Made by a program: the position numbers and the translations under genes
Source of the DNA: Bradyrhizobium cenepequi
GTDB taxonomy: Bacteria; Pseudomonadota; Alphaproteobacteria; Rhizobiales; Xanthobacteraceae
NCBI RefSeq assembly: GCF_020329485.1
Contig: NZ_JAGKJI010000061.1
Coordinates: 1 to 37,263 of the forward strand
DNA length: 37,263 nt
Direction: 5' to 3'
In this document: positions 9,250 to 18,429 of the stretch, piece by piece
How positions within the stretch are numbered: position 1 is the first letter of the stretch
Layout: the number at the start of each line of letters is the position of its first letter
Notes under the pieces: generated by a model
Seen by the model: the letters and a program-made list of their open reading frames with translations, nothing else
What the model was told of the DNA's origin: nothing
Databases searched by the model: none

Positions 9250-9363
9250 GGGGGATATCCGGTCGCGGCGGCGGCCGCTCTCAACCAGACATGGTCGCGG
9301 CGGGGTTCCAGTGCAAGACGGTAAACGCGCGACGCATTGGCGCGGAATATCGGCTGACCGCCG

Positions 9364-10281
9364 TCAGCGTATTTTCGGCGCCGCCGGATCGGCCTCGCCG
9401 ACTTCGTTGGCGCCGGATTGCGTTGTCGCGATCCAGATGCCCGCGAACACGGTCACGATGCCGACTACCAGATTCCAGCGCAGTGGCTCGCCCAGCAGCG
9501 TAGCGCCGACGAGCGATGCCGCGATCGGATTGACCGTGACGGAGATCGCCACGAGGGTCGGCGTCGTGCGCTCCAGCGCGAACGCCCAGAGATAAAACGT
9601 CAGCGCGGCGCCGAAGGCCCCAAGATAGATCGCGCCGAACCACTGTGGGGCGGCGAAGGCCGCGACCGGGGCAAAACTGCCGCGCGCGAGCGAGGCGATG
9701 ATGAGGCAGGCGGCGCCGGCGGCCATCGCCATCGTGGTGAATGGAATGGGGCCGGAGCGACGGATGAAGGGCTTCGACCAGATGCTGTAGAGCGCCATGC
9801 AGAGCGCGGCCGCGACCATCAACAGATCGCCGCGCCACGCGCCTTCCGGCGTGGCGCTGAGGCCTGAGAGCAGGGCCATGGCGACGCCTGTGATCGTCAC
9901 CAGGACGCCGACCGTCTTTCGCAAGGTTAATTGTTCGCTTCCGAGCGCCGCGCCGACCGCCATCGTCAGCAGCGGCAATGTCGAGAGCGCGAGCGCGCCT
10001 CGCGCCGCCGTAGTGAAGATCAGCGACGCGTTGAAGAGGATCGGGAACAGAGCAAAGAACAATAGGCCCAGGCTAATCACTGCTGGCCAGTCGCGCCGTG
10101 CCGGCCAGCCTCTTCCTTGGATCAGGATGAGTGGAAGCAGCAACAGGAAGCCGATGCCGAAGCGAAACGCACCGATCGCGAGCGGGTCGATGGCGCCTGC
10201 GAGGTAGCGCGTTGCACCGATCGACGTGCCGCCCAGCGCACTCGAAAGCACTGCGGCCAGGACACCCCAAGTCTCACCCAT
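9364..10281 (-). CDS. EamA/DMT-family drug or metabolite exporter
   Basis: Inner-membrane transporter of about 305 residues with two tandem EamA domains and ten predicted helices. The first half begins GVLAAVLSSALGGTSIGATR; the second starts near LMVAAALCMALYSIWSKPFI. Members export amino acids, nucleosides or other metabolites; the substrate is not predictable here. The start is taken at the ATG at 10279-10281. A 14-bp tandem duplication covers this start codon and places a second, out-of-frame MGET-stop copy just upstream. It is divergent from a LysR regulator 108 bp away, a layout that often means the LysR protein controls the exporter. Confidence 0.9.
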   Translation of the reverse strand: MGETWGVLAAVLSSALGGTSIGATRYLAGAIDPLAIGAFRFGIGFLLLLPLILIQGRGWPARRDWPAVISLGLLFFALFPILFNASLIFTTAARGALALSTLPLLTMAVGAALGSEQLTLRKTVGVLVTITGVAMALLSGLSATPEGAWRGDLLMVAAALCMALYSIWSKPFIRRSGPIPFTTMAMAAGAACLIIASLARGSFAPVAAFAAPQWFGAIYLGAFGAALTFYLWAFALERTTPTLVAISVTVNPIAASLVGATLLGEPLRWNLVVGIVTVFAGIWIATTQSGANEVGEADPAAPKIR

Positions 10282-10296
10282 CAAGTCTCACCCATC
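10269..10296. repeat. 14-bp tandem duplication over the DMT transporter start
   Basis: AAGTCTCACCCATC occurs twice in direct succession (10269-10282 and 10283-10296). On the minus strand each copy carries an ATG followed by GGT GAG ACT. The outer copy reads ATG-GGT-GAG-ACT-TGA, a four-codon decoy frame. The inner copy is the likely real start. Confidence 0.8.
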
Positions 10297-10389
10297 CGGC
10301 TTCATCCCCGTTTCGCCTCTTGCCGAGGCTAGGGGACAAGCGATAATCAAAGAATGGAATTTATGTGATAGGTCAGATCAAAGTTCGTT

Positions 10390-11238
10390 ATGAGTCTCGA
10401 CCCAGACCTCCTGAAGGCATTCGTTGCGGTGGCCGACCATCGTTCCTTCACCCGCGCGGCCGTGGCGTTGAACCGGACGCAATCGGCGGTCAGCATGCAG
10501 GTGAAGCGGCTGGAGGAGCGGCTGCAGGCGGAGCTGTTTCATCGCACCAAGGCCAATGTCGATCTGAGCGCGGCGGGCGAGGGCCTGCTCGGCTATGCGC
10601 GCCGCATCCTCAGCCTGAACGAGGAGGCGGTGGGCCGCGTCCGCGAGCACAAGGTGGAAGGGCGCGTCCGCCTCGGCGTGATGGACGACTACGGCACGCT
10701 GTTGGTCCCGCCGCTGCTCGCCGGATTCGTCGCCAACTATCCGCTGATCCATATCGAGATGGAAACGGGGCTGACGTCTTCGATGACCGACCGGCTCGGT
10801 GAGGCCTACGATCTCGTCATCGCCATGCATCCGCAGGGCAGCGGCAAAGGTGAGCTCCTGCGGCGCGAGCAGGCGGTGTGGGCGGCGAGCGCCGAGCATC
10901 GTGTCGAGGAGTTGAACCCGCTTCCGGTGGCGCTCTATCCGCAAGGCTGCCTGTTTCGAAGCTGGGCGATGCAGGCGCTCGACGCTGCGAAACGGCCGTG
11001 GCGGCTCGCCTTCGTCAGCCACAGCCTCGCGGCCGTCGAGGCGGTCGCGGTGCAGGGATTGGCCGTAACCGTGGTCAAGGCCGGCACCTTTCCGCCGCGG
11101 CTCCGACGCCTGTCGGAGCGCGACGGCATGCCGCCGCTGCCGCGCGCCGAGATCCGCCTGCATCGCGCCGCCAACCTGTCGCGTGCGGCGTCGCTGTTAG
11201 CTGATCATCTCGCGGCGGAGCTCCGCCCGCCGACTTAA
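10390..11238 (+). CDS. LysR family transcriptional regulator
   Basis: DNA-binding regulator of 282 residues. The N-terminal winged helix-turn-helix is at residues 3-62 (LLKAFVAVADHRSFTRAAVA, then LNRTQSAVSMQVKRLEERL), followed by a linker helix and a periplasmic-binding-protein-like effector domain (about 90-280). LysR proteins normally control a divergent neighbour, here the DMT exporter. Its other neighbour, the SDR gene, is convergent and shares the same four bases (TTAA, 11235-11238) for both stop codons, so the pair is packed tail to tail. The ribosome-binding site before the ATG is weak. Family certain; the target is inferred from position only. Confidence 0.93.
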   Translation: MSLDPDLLKAFVAVADHRSFTRAAVALNRTQSAVSMQVKRLEERLQAELFHRTKANVDLSAAGEGLLGYARRILSLNEEAVGRVREHKVEGRVRLGVMDDYGTLLVPPLLAGFVANYPLIHIEMETGLTSSMTDRLGEAYDLVIAMHPQGSGKGELLRREQAVWAASAEHRVEELNPLPVALYPQGCLFRSWAMQALDAAKRPWRLAFVSHSLAAVEAVAVQGLAVTVVKAGTFPPRLRRLSERDGMPPLPRAEIRLHRAANLSRAASLLADHLAAELRPPT

Positions 11239-11981
11239 TACGTCGCGCGGCCGCCGGAGATATCGAACACGGCGCCGGTGGAGAAGGCGCAATCTTCCGA
11301 GGCCAGCCAGGCGACCAGCGCGGCGAGTTCTTCCACCAGGACGAAGCGGCCCTTCGGGATCTTCGACAGCATGAAGTCGATATGCTGCTGCGTCATCTGG
11401 TCGAAGATCGCGGTCTTCGCCGCCGCCGGCGTCACCGCGTTGACGAGGATGTCGTGCTGCGCGAGCTCCTTGCCGAGCGATTTCGTCAGCGCGATCAGGC
11501 CCGCCTTCGACGACGAATAGTGCGCCGCGTTCGGATTGCCGTCCTTGCCTGCGATCGAAGCGATGTTGACGATGCGGCCATAGCCCTGCTTGAGCATCGC
11601 CGGCACGATTGCCTTGCAGCAGATGAAGGGGCCGTCGAGGTTGATGCGCAGCACCTTGCGCCATTCCTCGAGGTCGGTCTCCCACACGGTCTTGTTGACG
11701 CCGGCGATGCCGGCGTTGTTGACGAGGATGTCGATCTTGCCGAACGCTTTCAGCGTCTCGTCGCGCGTTTTCTCCACGGCGGCCAGATCGGCGACGTCGA
11801 CCTTGAAGGCGGTGACGCCAGCGCCGATCTCCTTCGCGGTCTTCTCGGCCAGCGCGATGTCATGATCCCAGATCGCGACTTTGGCTCCGGAGGCGGCAAA
11901 ACGCTCGGTGATCGCGCGCCCAAATCCTTGCGCGCCGCCGGTGACGACGGCACTGCGGCCGTTGAGATCATATTTGTTCAT
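11235..11981 (-). CDS. SDR family NAD(P)-dependent oxidoreductase
   Basis: Classical short-chain dehydrogenase of 248 residues. The nucleotide-binding motif is TGGAQGFG at 14-21, the NNAG motif at 88-91, and the catalytic residues are Ser142, Tyr155 and Lys159 (HYSSSKAG). An Asp at the end of beta-2 (WDHD, near 39) favours NAD over NADP. General databases would call it a 3-oxoacyl-ACP reductase, but its place behind a sugar-acid dehydratase and a second SDR suggests a sugar 1-dehydrogenase or keto-sugar-acid dehydrogenase. It is the last gene of the minus-strand set, 18 nt after the preceding SDR. The ribosome-binding site GGAAAGGA is good. The substrate is an inference. Confidence 0.88.
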   Translation of the reverse strand: MNKYDLNGRSAVVTGGAQGFGRAITERFAASGAKVAIWDHDIALAEKTAKEIGAGVTAFKVDVADLAAVEKTRDETLKAFGKIDILVNNAGIAGVNKTVWETDLEEWRKVLRINLDGPFICCKAIVPAMLKQGYGRIVNIASIAGKDGNPNAAHYSSSKAGLIALTKSLGKELAQHDILVNAVTPAAAKTAIFDQMTQQHIDFMLSKIPKGRFVLVEELAALVAWLASEDCAFSTGAVFDISGGRATY

Positions 11982-11999
11982 GGTGTTCCTTTCCTGGAA

Positions 12000-12731
12000 T
12001 TAGAGTGTCCAGCCGCCGTCGATGACATGCGCGACGCCAGTGGTGAACGCGCTCTCGTCGCTGGCGAGATAGACGGCGAGTGCTGCGATCTCTTCAGCGG
12101 TGCCGAGCCGACCCATCGGCTGGCGGGCTACGAACATGTCCCGCCCGTCCGGACCTGCGGCAGCCGCACGCTCAAGCATCGATGGCGTCTCGATGGTTCC
12201 GGGGCAAATGCAATTGCAGCGCACGCGCTTGATGAAGTCGACCGCGACCGAGCGGGTGAGGGCCGCTACCGCTGCCTTCGTCGCGCCGTAGGCATAACGG
12301 TTCGGCGCCGCCTTGAACACGCCGGCCGCGGAGGAGATGTTCACGATCGAGCCGCCGCCCGCTTCGAGCATGCCTGGCAGGAAGGCGCGGATCGTGCGGT
12401 GCATCGACTTCACATTGAGGTCGAAGGAGAAGTCCCAGTCGTCATCGGAGCAATCGAGCACCGTGCCATGATGCACGAAGCCGGCGGCATTGAGCAGGAT
12501 GTCGGTCTTGCCGGCGCGCTTGGCCATGGCCGCGACCCCAGCGGCATCGCGCACGTCGAGCCTGGCCACTTCGGCGACGCCCTCCTGCTTGAGAAGCGCG
12601 AGCTTCTCCTCGTCGATATCGGTGGCGAACACGGTGGCGCCCTCGCGCGCAAAGGCTACCGCGCAGGCGCGGCCGATGCCAACAGCCGCTGCGGTGACGA
12701 ATGCGCGCTTGCCCTTCAGGCGGTCTGACAT
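12000..12731 (-). CDS. SDR oxidoreductase, DHRS6/2-keto-3-deoxy-L-fuconate dehydrogenase-like
   Basis: Cytosolic short-chain dehydrogenase of 243 residues. The cofactor motif is TAAAVGIG at 13-20, where the usual second Gly is Ala. This variant is shared with mammalian DHRS6 (BDH2) and bacterial 2-keto-3-deoxy-L-fuconate dehydrogenases. Further agreement with DHRS6 as I remember it includes GFVHHGTVLDC at 84-94, the DWDFSFDLNV stretch, the RCNCICPGTIETPS stretch, and the C-terminal IDGGWTL. Catalytic Ser133 or Ser134, Tyr148 and Lys152 are present. Next to a sugar-acid dehydratase, a role oxidising a 2-keto-3-deoxy sugar acid is plausible. Start at the ATG at 12729-12731 with GGGAG 5 nt upstream; the longer frame reads into a repeat. 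Family firm, substrate inferred. Confidence 0.88.
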   Translation of the reverse strand: MSDRLKGKRAFVTAAAVGIGRACAVAFAREGATVFATDIDEEKLALLKQEGVAEVARLDVRDAAGVAAMAKRAGKTDILLNAAGFVHHGTVLDCSDDDWDFSFDLNVKSMHRTIRAFLPGMLEAGGGSIVNISSAAGVFKAAPNRYAYGATKAAVAALTRSVAVDFIKRVRCNCICPGTIETPSMLERAAAAGPDGRDMFVARQPMGRLGTAEEIAALAVYLASDESAFTTGVAHVIDGGWTL

Positions 12732-12753
12732 CTTGTCTCCCTTTATTCTGCTC

Positions 12754-12877
12754 GTCATTCCGGGCGGCGCGAAGCGACGAACCCGGAATCCATGGCGCCA
12801 CCTAAGGAAGTGGAGAGATAGATTCTCTGATGTGCAATTGCACATCATAGTTCACGCTTCGCGTGCCCCGGAATGAC
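12754..12877. repeat. Dispersed palindromic repeat between dehydratase and SDR genes
   Basis: Ends are inverted: GTCATTCCGGG at 12754-12764 and CCCGGAATGAC at 12867-12877. Inside lies CCCGGAATCCATGGC and a perfect 20-bp palindrome at 12828-12847 (TGATGTGCAATTGCACATCA). The ends and the CCCGGAATCCAT core are shared with the element at 26113-26216. It occupies nearly the whole 152-bp gap between the XylD-type gene and the next SDR gene. Confidence 0.75.
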
Positions 12878-12883
12878 AGCAAG

Positions 12884-14692
12884 TCAATGATTATCCCTGG
12901 CCACGCCGACCTTGCCGGCGATGTCGTGGTATCGGGTCGCAAGTTCGAGGCAGGCGCCGGTGGCCTGTTGGCCGACGGTCGCGCGGTAGAGTTCCTGCCA
13001 CGGCGTCTGGTTTGCCGGATGGCCGAAGCCACCATTCGCTTTCAACTCGGCATGCCGCTTCTTCACCTCGTCGTCCGGGATCAGGATGTTGGCGGTGCCC
13101 TTGTTGAGGTCGATGCGCACCCGGTCGCCGGTCTTCAGGATCGCCAGCCCGCCGTCGGCGGCGGCTTCCGGTGAGGCGTTGAGGATCGACGGCGAGCCTG
13201 AGGTGCCCGACTGGCGACCGTCGCCGATGCAGGGCAGGGACAGGATGCCGCGTTTGATCAGCGCCGCCGGCGGCTGCATGTTCACGACCTCGGCACCGCC
13301 GGGATAGCCGATCGGACCGGCGCCGCGGATGAACAGCATGCAGTGCTCGTCGATCCCGAGCGAAGGATCCTCGATCCGTTCGTGGTAATCCTCCGGGCCC
13401 TCGAACACGATGGCGCGGCCCTCGAAGGCGCTCGGGTCCTTCGGGTTGACAAGATAGCGCTCGCGGAACTCCTTCGAGATCACGCTGGTCTTCATGATTG
13501 CGGAATCGAAGAGGTTGCCGCGCAGCACCAGGAAGCCTGCGTCCTTCACCAGCGGCTTGTCATAGGTCCAGATTACGTCGCCGTCGGGCTGGGCTGCATC
13601 CTTGCAGTTCTCGCCCATGCTGTGTCCGTTGACTGTCACCGCATCTTCATGAATGCGCTTGTGCTTCATCAATTCGCGCACCACCGCCGGCACGCCGCCG
13701 GCGCGATGATACTCCTCGCCGAGATAGAAGCCGGCCGGCTGCATGTTCACGAGCAACGGCACGTCGTGGCCATACTTCTGCCAGTCGTCGATCGACAATT
13801 CGACACCGACATGGCGGGCGAGTGCGTTGATGTGGATCGGCGCGTTGGTCGAGCCGCCGATCGCCGAATTCACTACGATGCAGTTCTCGAACGCCTTGCG
13901 GGTGAGAATGTCGGAAGGTTTCAAATCCTCCCAGACCATCTCGACGATCCGCTTTCCGGTCTCATAGGAGATCTGGCCGCGCTCGCGATAGGGGGCTGGG
14001 ATCGCCGCGCAACCCGGCAGCGACATGCCTAGCGCTTCAGCCAGCGAGTTCATGGTCGAGGCGGTGCCCATCGTGTTGCAATGGCCGACCGACGGCGCCG
14101 AGGAGGCGACGACGTTCATGAACTCTTCGTAATCTATCTCGCCCGCGGCGAGTTGCTCGCGCGCCTTCCAGACCACGGTGCCGGAACCGGAGCGCACGCC
14201 ATTGTGCCAGCCATTCAGCATCGGCCCGCCCGACAGCACGATCGCGGGCAGGTTCACGGTCGCCGCCGCCATCAGGCACGCCGGCGTGGTCTTGTCGCAT
14301 CCGGTGGTCAGCACCACGCCATCGAGCGGATAGCCGAAGAGAACTTCGACGAGGCCGAGATAGGCGAGGTTGCGGTCGAGCGCAGCGGTCGGCCGCTTTC
14401 CCGTCTCCTGGATCGGATGGGTCGGAAACTCCATCGCGATGCCGCCGGCTTCGCGGATGCCCTCGCGCACCCGGTGCGCCAACTCAAGATGATGGCGATT
14501 GCAGGGCGAGAGATCGTTGCCGGTCTGCGCAATACCGATGATCGGTTTGCCGGACTGCAGTTCCTGCCGCGTCAGTCCATAATTAAGGTAACGCTCGAGA
14601 TAGAGCGCGGTCATGCCGGGGTTGTGCGGGTTGTTGAACCATTCGCTGGAGCGGAGCTTGCGCTTGGTGACTGGGGTAACAGGCTTGTTCAT
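12884..14692 (-). CDS. IlvD/Edd family sugar-acid dehydratase (xylonate dehydratase XylD-like)
   Basis: Iron-sulfur dehydratase of 602 residues that removes water from an aldonic acid to give the 2-keto-3-deoxy acid. Cluster-ligand cysteines are Cys64 (SPCN), Cys132 (GCDKTTP) and Cys205 (GHCNTMGTAST). The N-terminal SSEWFNNPHNPGMTALYLER, the PTAALDRNLAYLGLVE stretch and the MQPPAALIKRGILSLPCIGDG region closely resemble Caulobacter XylD as I remember it, more than IlvD or Edd. Length also fits XylD (about 595). Substrate could be xylonate or another aldonate (galactonate, arabonate, fuconate). The kinase and aldolase on the plus side favour a six-carbon acid. First gene on the minus arm; GGGGAG precedes the ATG. 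It is divergent from the sugar ABC transporter. Confidence 0.88.
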   Translation of the reverse strand: MNKPVTPVTKRKLRSSEWFNNPHNPGMTALYLERYLNYGLTRQELQSGKPIIGIAQTGNDLSPCNRHHLELAHRVREGIREAGGIAMEFPTHPIQETGKRPTAALDRNLAYLGLVEVLFGYPLDGVVLTTGCDKTTPACLMAAATVNLPAIVLSGGPMLNGWHNGVRSGSGTVVWKAREQLAAGEIDYEEFMNVVASSAPSVGHCNTMGTASTMNSLAEALGMSLPGCAAIPAPYRERGQISYETGKRIVEMVWEDLKPSDILTRKAFENCIVVNSAIGGSTNAPIHINALARHVGVELSIDDWQKYGHDVPLLVNMQPAGFYLGEEYHRAGGVPAVVRELMKHKRIHEDAVTVNGHSMGENCKDAAQPDGDVIWTYDKPLVKDAGFLVLRGNLFDSAIMKTSVISKEFRERYLVNPKDPSAFEGRAIVFEGPEDYHERIEDPSLGIDEHCMLFIRGAGPIGYPGGAEVVNMQPPAALIKRGILSLPCIGDGRQSGTSGSPSILNASPEAAADGGLAILKTGDRVRIDLNKGTANILIPDDEVKKRHAELKANGGFGHPANQTPWQELYRATVGQQATGACLELATRYHDIAGKVGVARDNH

Positions 14693-14915
14693 TAGTTTCT
14701 CCCCGAGCGCAACGGCTTATGCTGCACTGCACTCAGCCTTGTTTCGTTGACGCGACTTTATGCACGTCGACCCGTTGTTCGCAATTGATTGAGCGCGGCG
14801 ATATTCAACTTTGATCCAACGACATGGCGAAAAAATTCTGCTAAGAGGCAACTCAACTTGAAGAGCGGGCGGGGCCTTTATGGTCCTAACCGCCGCTAAA
14901 ATCGGAGGGAATTGA
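14693..14915. promoter_or_regulatory. Divergent promoter region, sugar-acid dehydratase / sugar ABC transporter
   Basis: This 223-bp gap must contain start signals for both arms of the sugar locus. It is more AT-rich than the genes and ends on the plus side with a strong ribosome-binding site (ATCGGAGGGAATTGAATG). I see no long perfect palindrome and no regulator gene next to it, so the controlling protein is probably encoded elsewhere. Promoter positions are not resolved. Confidence 0.6.
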
Positions 14916-15977
<1,062 letters not shown>

Positions 15978-16032
15978 GCGTCCGGATTCACAAGCCCCAG
16001 CAAGACCATAAAATTAAGGGAGAAGACTTGAA

Positions 16033-17355
16033 ATGAATAAGTTCACCACCGATCGCCGCTCGCTGCTCAAGGGCGGTGCAGGCCTTCTGGCAGCCGCCGC
16101 GACGATGTCGGGCGACGAGTTGCTGGGCTATGCGAAGGCCTGGGCGCAGACTGCGCCGTGGAAGCCGGAGCCTGGGGCGAAGATCAATCTGTTGCGCTGG
16201 AAGCGTTTCGTCGAAGCCGAAGACGTCGCGTTCATGAAGATCGTCGACGCCTTCCAGAAGGCCAACAACGTCACCATCAACGTCTCCAACGAGTCCTACG
16301 ACGACATTCAGCCCAAGGCGTCGGTTGCCGCCAACACCGGGCAGGGCCTCGACATGGTCTGGGGTCTCTACTCGCTGCCGTTCCTGTTCCCGAGCAAATG
16401 CGTCGATGTTACTGATGTCGCCGACTATCTCGGCCAGAAATGCGGCGGTTGGACCGACTCCGGTAAGGCCTATGGCATGCTCAACGGCAAGTGGATCGGC
16501 ATTCCCGTTGCGGCCACCGGCGGCCTCGTGAACTACCGCGTCGCTGCGGCAGAGAAGGCCGGCCACAAGGAATTCCCGAAGGATCTCGCCGGCTTTGCCG
16601 ACCTTGTGAAGGGTATGAACAAGAACGGCACGCCCGCTGGCATGGCGCTGGGCCATGCTTCGGGTGACGCCAATGGCTGGTTGCACTGGGCGCTCTGGGC
16701 CCACGGCGGCAAGTTGATCGACAAGAACAACAAGGTTGCCATCAATTCGCCGGAGACCGCGAAGTCGCTTGAATATGTCAAGGGCCTCTACGACAACTTC
16801 GTGCCGGGCACTGCCTCGTGGAACGACAGCTCCAACAACAAGGCGTTCCTCGCGGGTCAGCTTCACCTCACCACGAACGGCATCTCGATCTATGTGACGG
16901 CGAAGAAAGAGAATCCGCAGATCGCTGAGGATATGAACCACGCGCATCTGCCGCCCGGCATCGACGGCAAGACGCGCGAACTTAATCTTGGTTTCCCGAT
17001 CCTGATCTTCACCTTCTCGAAGTATCCGCAGACCTGCAAGGCGTTCACCGCCTTCATGCTCGAGCCGGACCAGTTCAACCCCTGGATCGAAGCGGCGCAG
17101 GGCTATCTGTCCCACTTCCTCCTTGGCTACGACAAGAACCCGGTCTGGACTGCCGATCCAAAGACGACGCCTTACCGCAGCGTGGCGCAGAGCGCGTCGA
17201 CGCCGGCCGGAGAGGCGCAGATGAGCGAGAACGCGGCGGCTGCGATCGCCGACTTCGTGCTGGTCGACATGTACGCGAACTACTGCACCGGACGCGAGGA
17301 TGTGAAGACCGCGATGACCTCGGCCGAACGCGCGGCCAAGCGCATCTTCCGCTGA
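16033..17355 (+). CDS. Sugar ABC transporter extracellular solute-binding protein (family 1)
   Basis: Periplasmic binding protein of 440 residues. The N-terminus (TTDRRSLLKGGAGLLAAAATM) has twin arginines at 8-9 before a hydrophobic stretch, a likely Tat signal, with cleavage plausible after AWAQ near residue 40. The mature part has the two-lobe family 1 fold: INLLRWKRFVEAEDVAFMKI at the start, GLVNYRVAAAEKAGHKEFPK in the hinge region, and a long C-terminal lobe. It captures the substrate for the permeases encoded downstream. GGGAGA precedes the start by about 9 nt. A strong stem-loop just after the stop suggests extra expression of this gene over the permeases. Ligand unknown. Confidence 0.93.
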   Translation: MNKFTTDRRSLLKGGAGLLAAAATMSGDELLGYAKAWAQTAPWKPEPGAKINLLRWKRFVEAEDVAFMKIVDAFQKANNVTINVSNESYDDIQPKASVAANTGQGLDMVWGLYSLPFLFPSKCVDVTDVADYLGQKCGGWTDSGKAYGMLNGKWIGIPVAATGGLVNYRVAAAEKAGHKEFPKDLAGFADLVKGMNKNGTPAGMALGHASGDANGWLHWALWAHGGKLIDKNNKVAINSPETAKSLEYVKGLYDNFVPGTASWNDSSNNKAFLAGQLHLTTNGISIYVTAKKENPQIAEDMNHAHLPPGIDGKTRELNLGFPILIFTFSKYPQTCKAFTAFMLEPDQFNPWIEAAQGYLSHFLLGYDKNPVWTADPKTTPYRSVAQSASTPAGEAQMSENAAAAIADFVLVDMYANYCTGREDVKTAMTSAERAAKRIFR

Positions 17356-17362
17356 GCGAGCA

Positions 17363-17390
17363 GCCGGCGCGGACTACCGCGCCGGCTTTC
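17363..17390 (+). terminator. Stem-loop with T-rich tail after the solute-binding protein gene
   Basis: Perfect 10-bp stem: GCCGGCGCGG at 17363-17372, loop ACTA, CCGCGCCGGC at 17377-17386, then TTTCT. It starts 8 nt after the stop codon. In this position such hairpins commonly act as partial terminators or 3' stabilisers that raise binding-protein levels relative to the permeases. The T-run is short, so read-through is expected. Confidence 0.7.
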
Positions 17391-17469
17391 TATTGTTGAG
17401 CGATCGGGGCGACGCTCGGAGTCACGGAAACGGGCCGGGCGTTGCCTTTGATTTGGAGTTGGAGACGGA

Positions 17470-18429
17470 ATGAGTACTGTCCAGACATCGATGCCGGTAC
17501 AGGCCGCCGCAGCCGGCGAGCCGTCACTATGGTTAAGGCTGCGCGCCAACCGCAACTGGGCGGCGCTGTGGTTCATGCTGCCGGCCGCCGCTTTCCTGAT
17601 CCTGTTCCTGGCCTATCCGCTTGGCCTTGGCATCTGGATGAGCTTCACGGACGAACGCATCGGCCGGGGCGGGGTGTTCATCGGCCTCGAGAACTATCAA
17701 TGGCTGTGGGACGACGCGATCTTCTGGCTGTCGGTGTTCAACACGGTGCTCTATACGCTGGTCGCCAGCGTCATCAAATTCGCGATCGGCCTTTATCTCG
17801 CGCTGCTCTTGAACCGGCACATGCCATTCAAGGCGATGATCCGCTCGATCGTGCTGATCCCCTTCATCGTGCCGACGGTGCTGTCGGCGATCGCGTTCTG
17901 GTGGATCTATGACGCCCAGTTCTCGATCATCTCCTGGTCGCTGATCAAGCTCGGTCTGATTGAGCACAACATCAATTTCCTGGGCGACAGCACCTGGGCC
18001 CGCGCCAGCGTCATCTTCGCCAATGTCTGGCGCGGCGTTCCCTTCGTGGCGATCACGCTGCTCGCCGGCCTGCAGACGGTCTCGCCCTCGCTGTACGAGG
18101 CGGCGACGCTCGATGGCGCCACCAACTGGCAGCGCTTCCGCTACATCACCTATCCACTGCTGACGCCGATCATCGCCGTGGTGATGACGTTCTCGGTGCT
18201 GTTCACCTTCACCGACTTCCAGCTCATCTGGGCCTTGACCCGCGGCGGACCGGTCAATGCGACGCATCTGATGGCGACGCTGAGCTATCAGCGCGGCATC
18301 ATCTCCGGACGGCTCGGCGAGGGCGCGGCGATTGCGACCGCGATGATCCCGTTCCTTCTTGCCGCGATCGCGATCTCCTGGTTCGGCATGCAGCGCCGCA
18401 AGTGGCAGCAAGGATCGAACAATGACTGA
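17470..18429 (+). CDS. Sugar ABC transporter permease (CUT1, first subunit)
   Basis: Inner-membrane permease of 319 residues, MalF/UgpA-like, with about six helices. The first is at about 38-60 (LWFMLPAAAFLILFLAYPLG). The ATPase-contact EAA motif is YEAATLDGATNWQRFRYITY at about 213-232. The following stretch through TRGGPVNATHLMATLSYQ is typical of this subunit. It pairs with the second permease, whose ATG lies 8 nt before this stop, so translation is coupled. GGAGTTGGAGACGGA precedes the start. Transport specificity is set by the binding protein and unknown. Confidence 0.94.
   Translation: MSTVQTSMPVQAAAAGEPSLWLRLRANRNWAALWFMLPAAAFLILFLAYPLGLGIWMSFTDERIGRGGVFIGLENYQWLWDDAIFWLSVFNTVLYTLVASVIKFAIGLYLALLLNRHMPFKAMIRSIVLIPFIVPTVLSAIAFWWIYDAQFSIISWSLIKLGLIEHNINFLGDSTWARASVIFANVWRGVPFVAITLLAGLQTVSPSLYEAATLDGATNWQRFRYITYPLLTPIIAVVMTFSVLFTFTDFQLIWALTRGGPVNATHLMATLSYQRGIISGRLGEGAAIATAMIPFLLAAIAISWFGMQRRKWQQGSNND

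Noticed and set aside
11382..12728. Plus-strand open frame (448 codons) across both SDR genes
   Set aside because: Spans two real minus-strand genes and their gap, with no recognisable domain.
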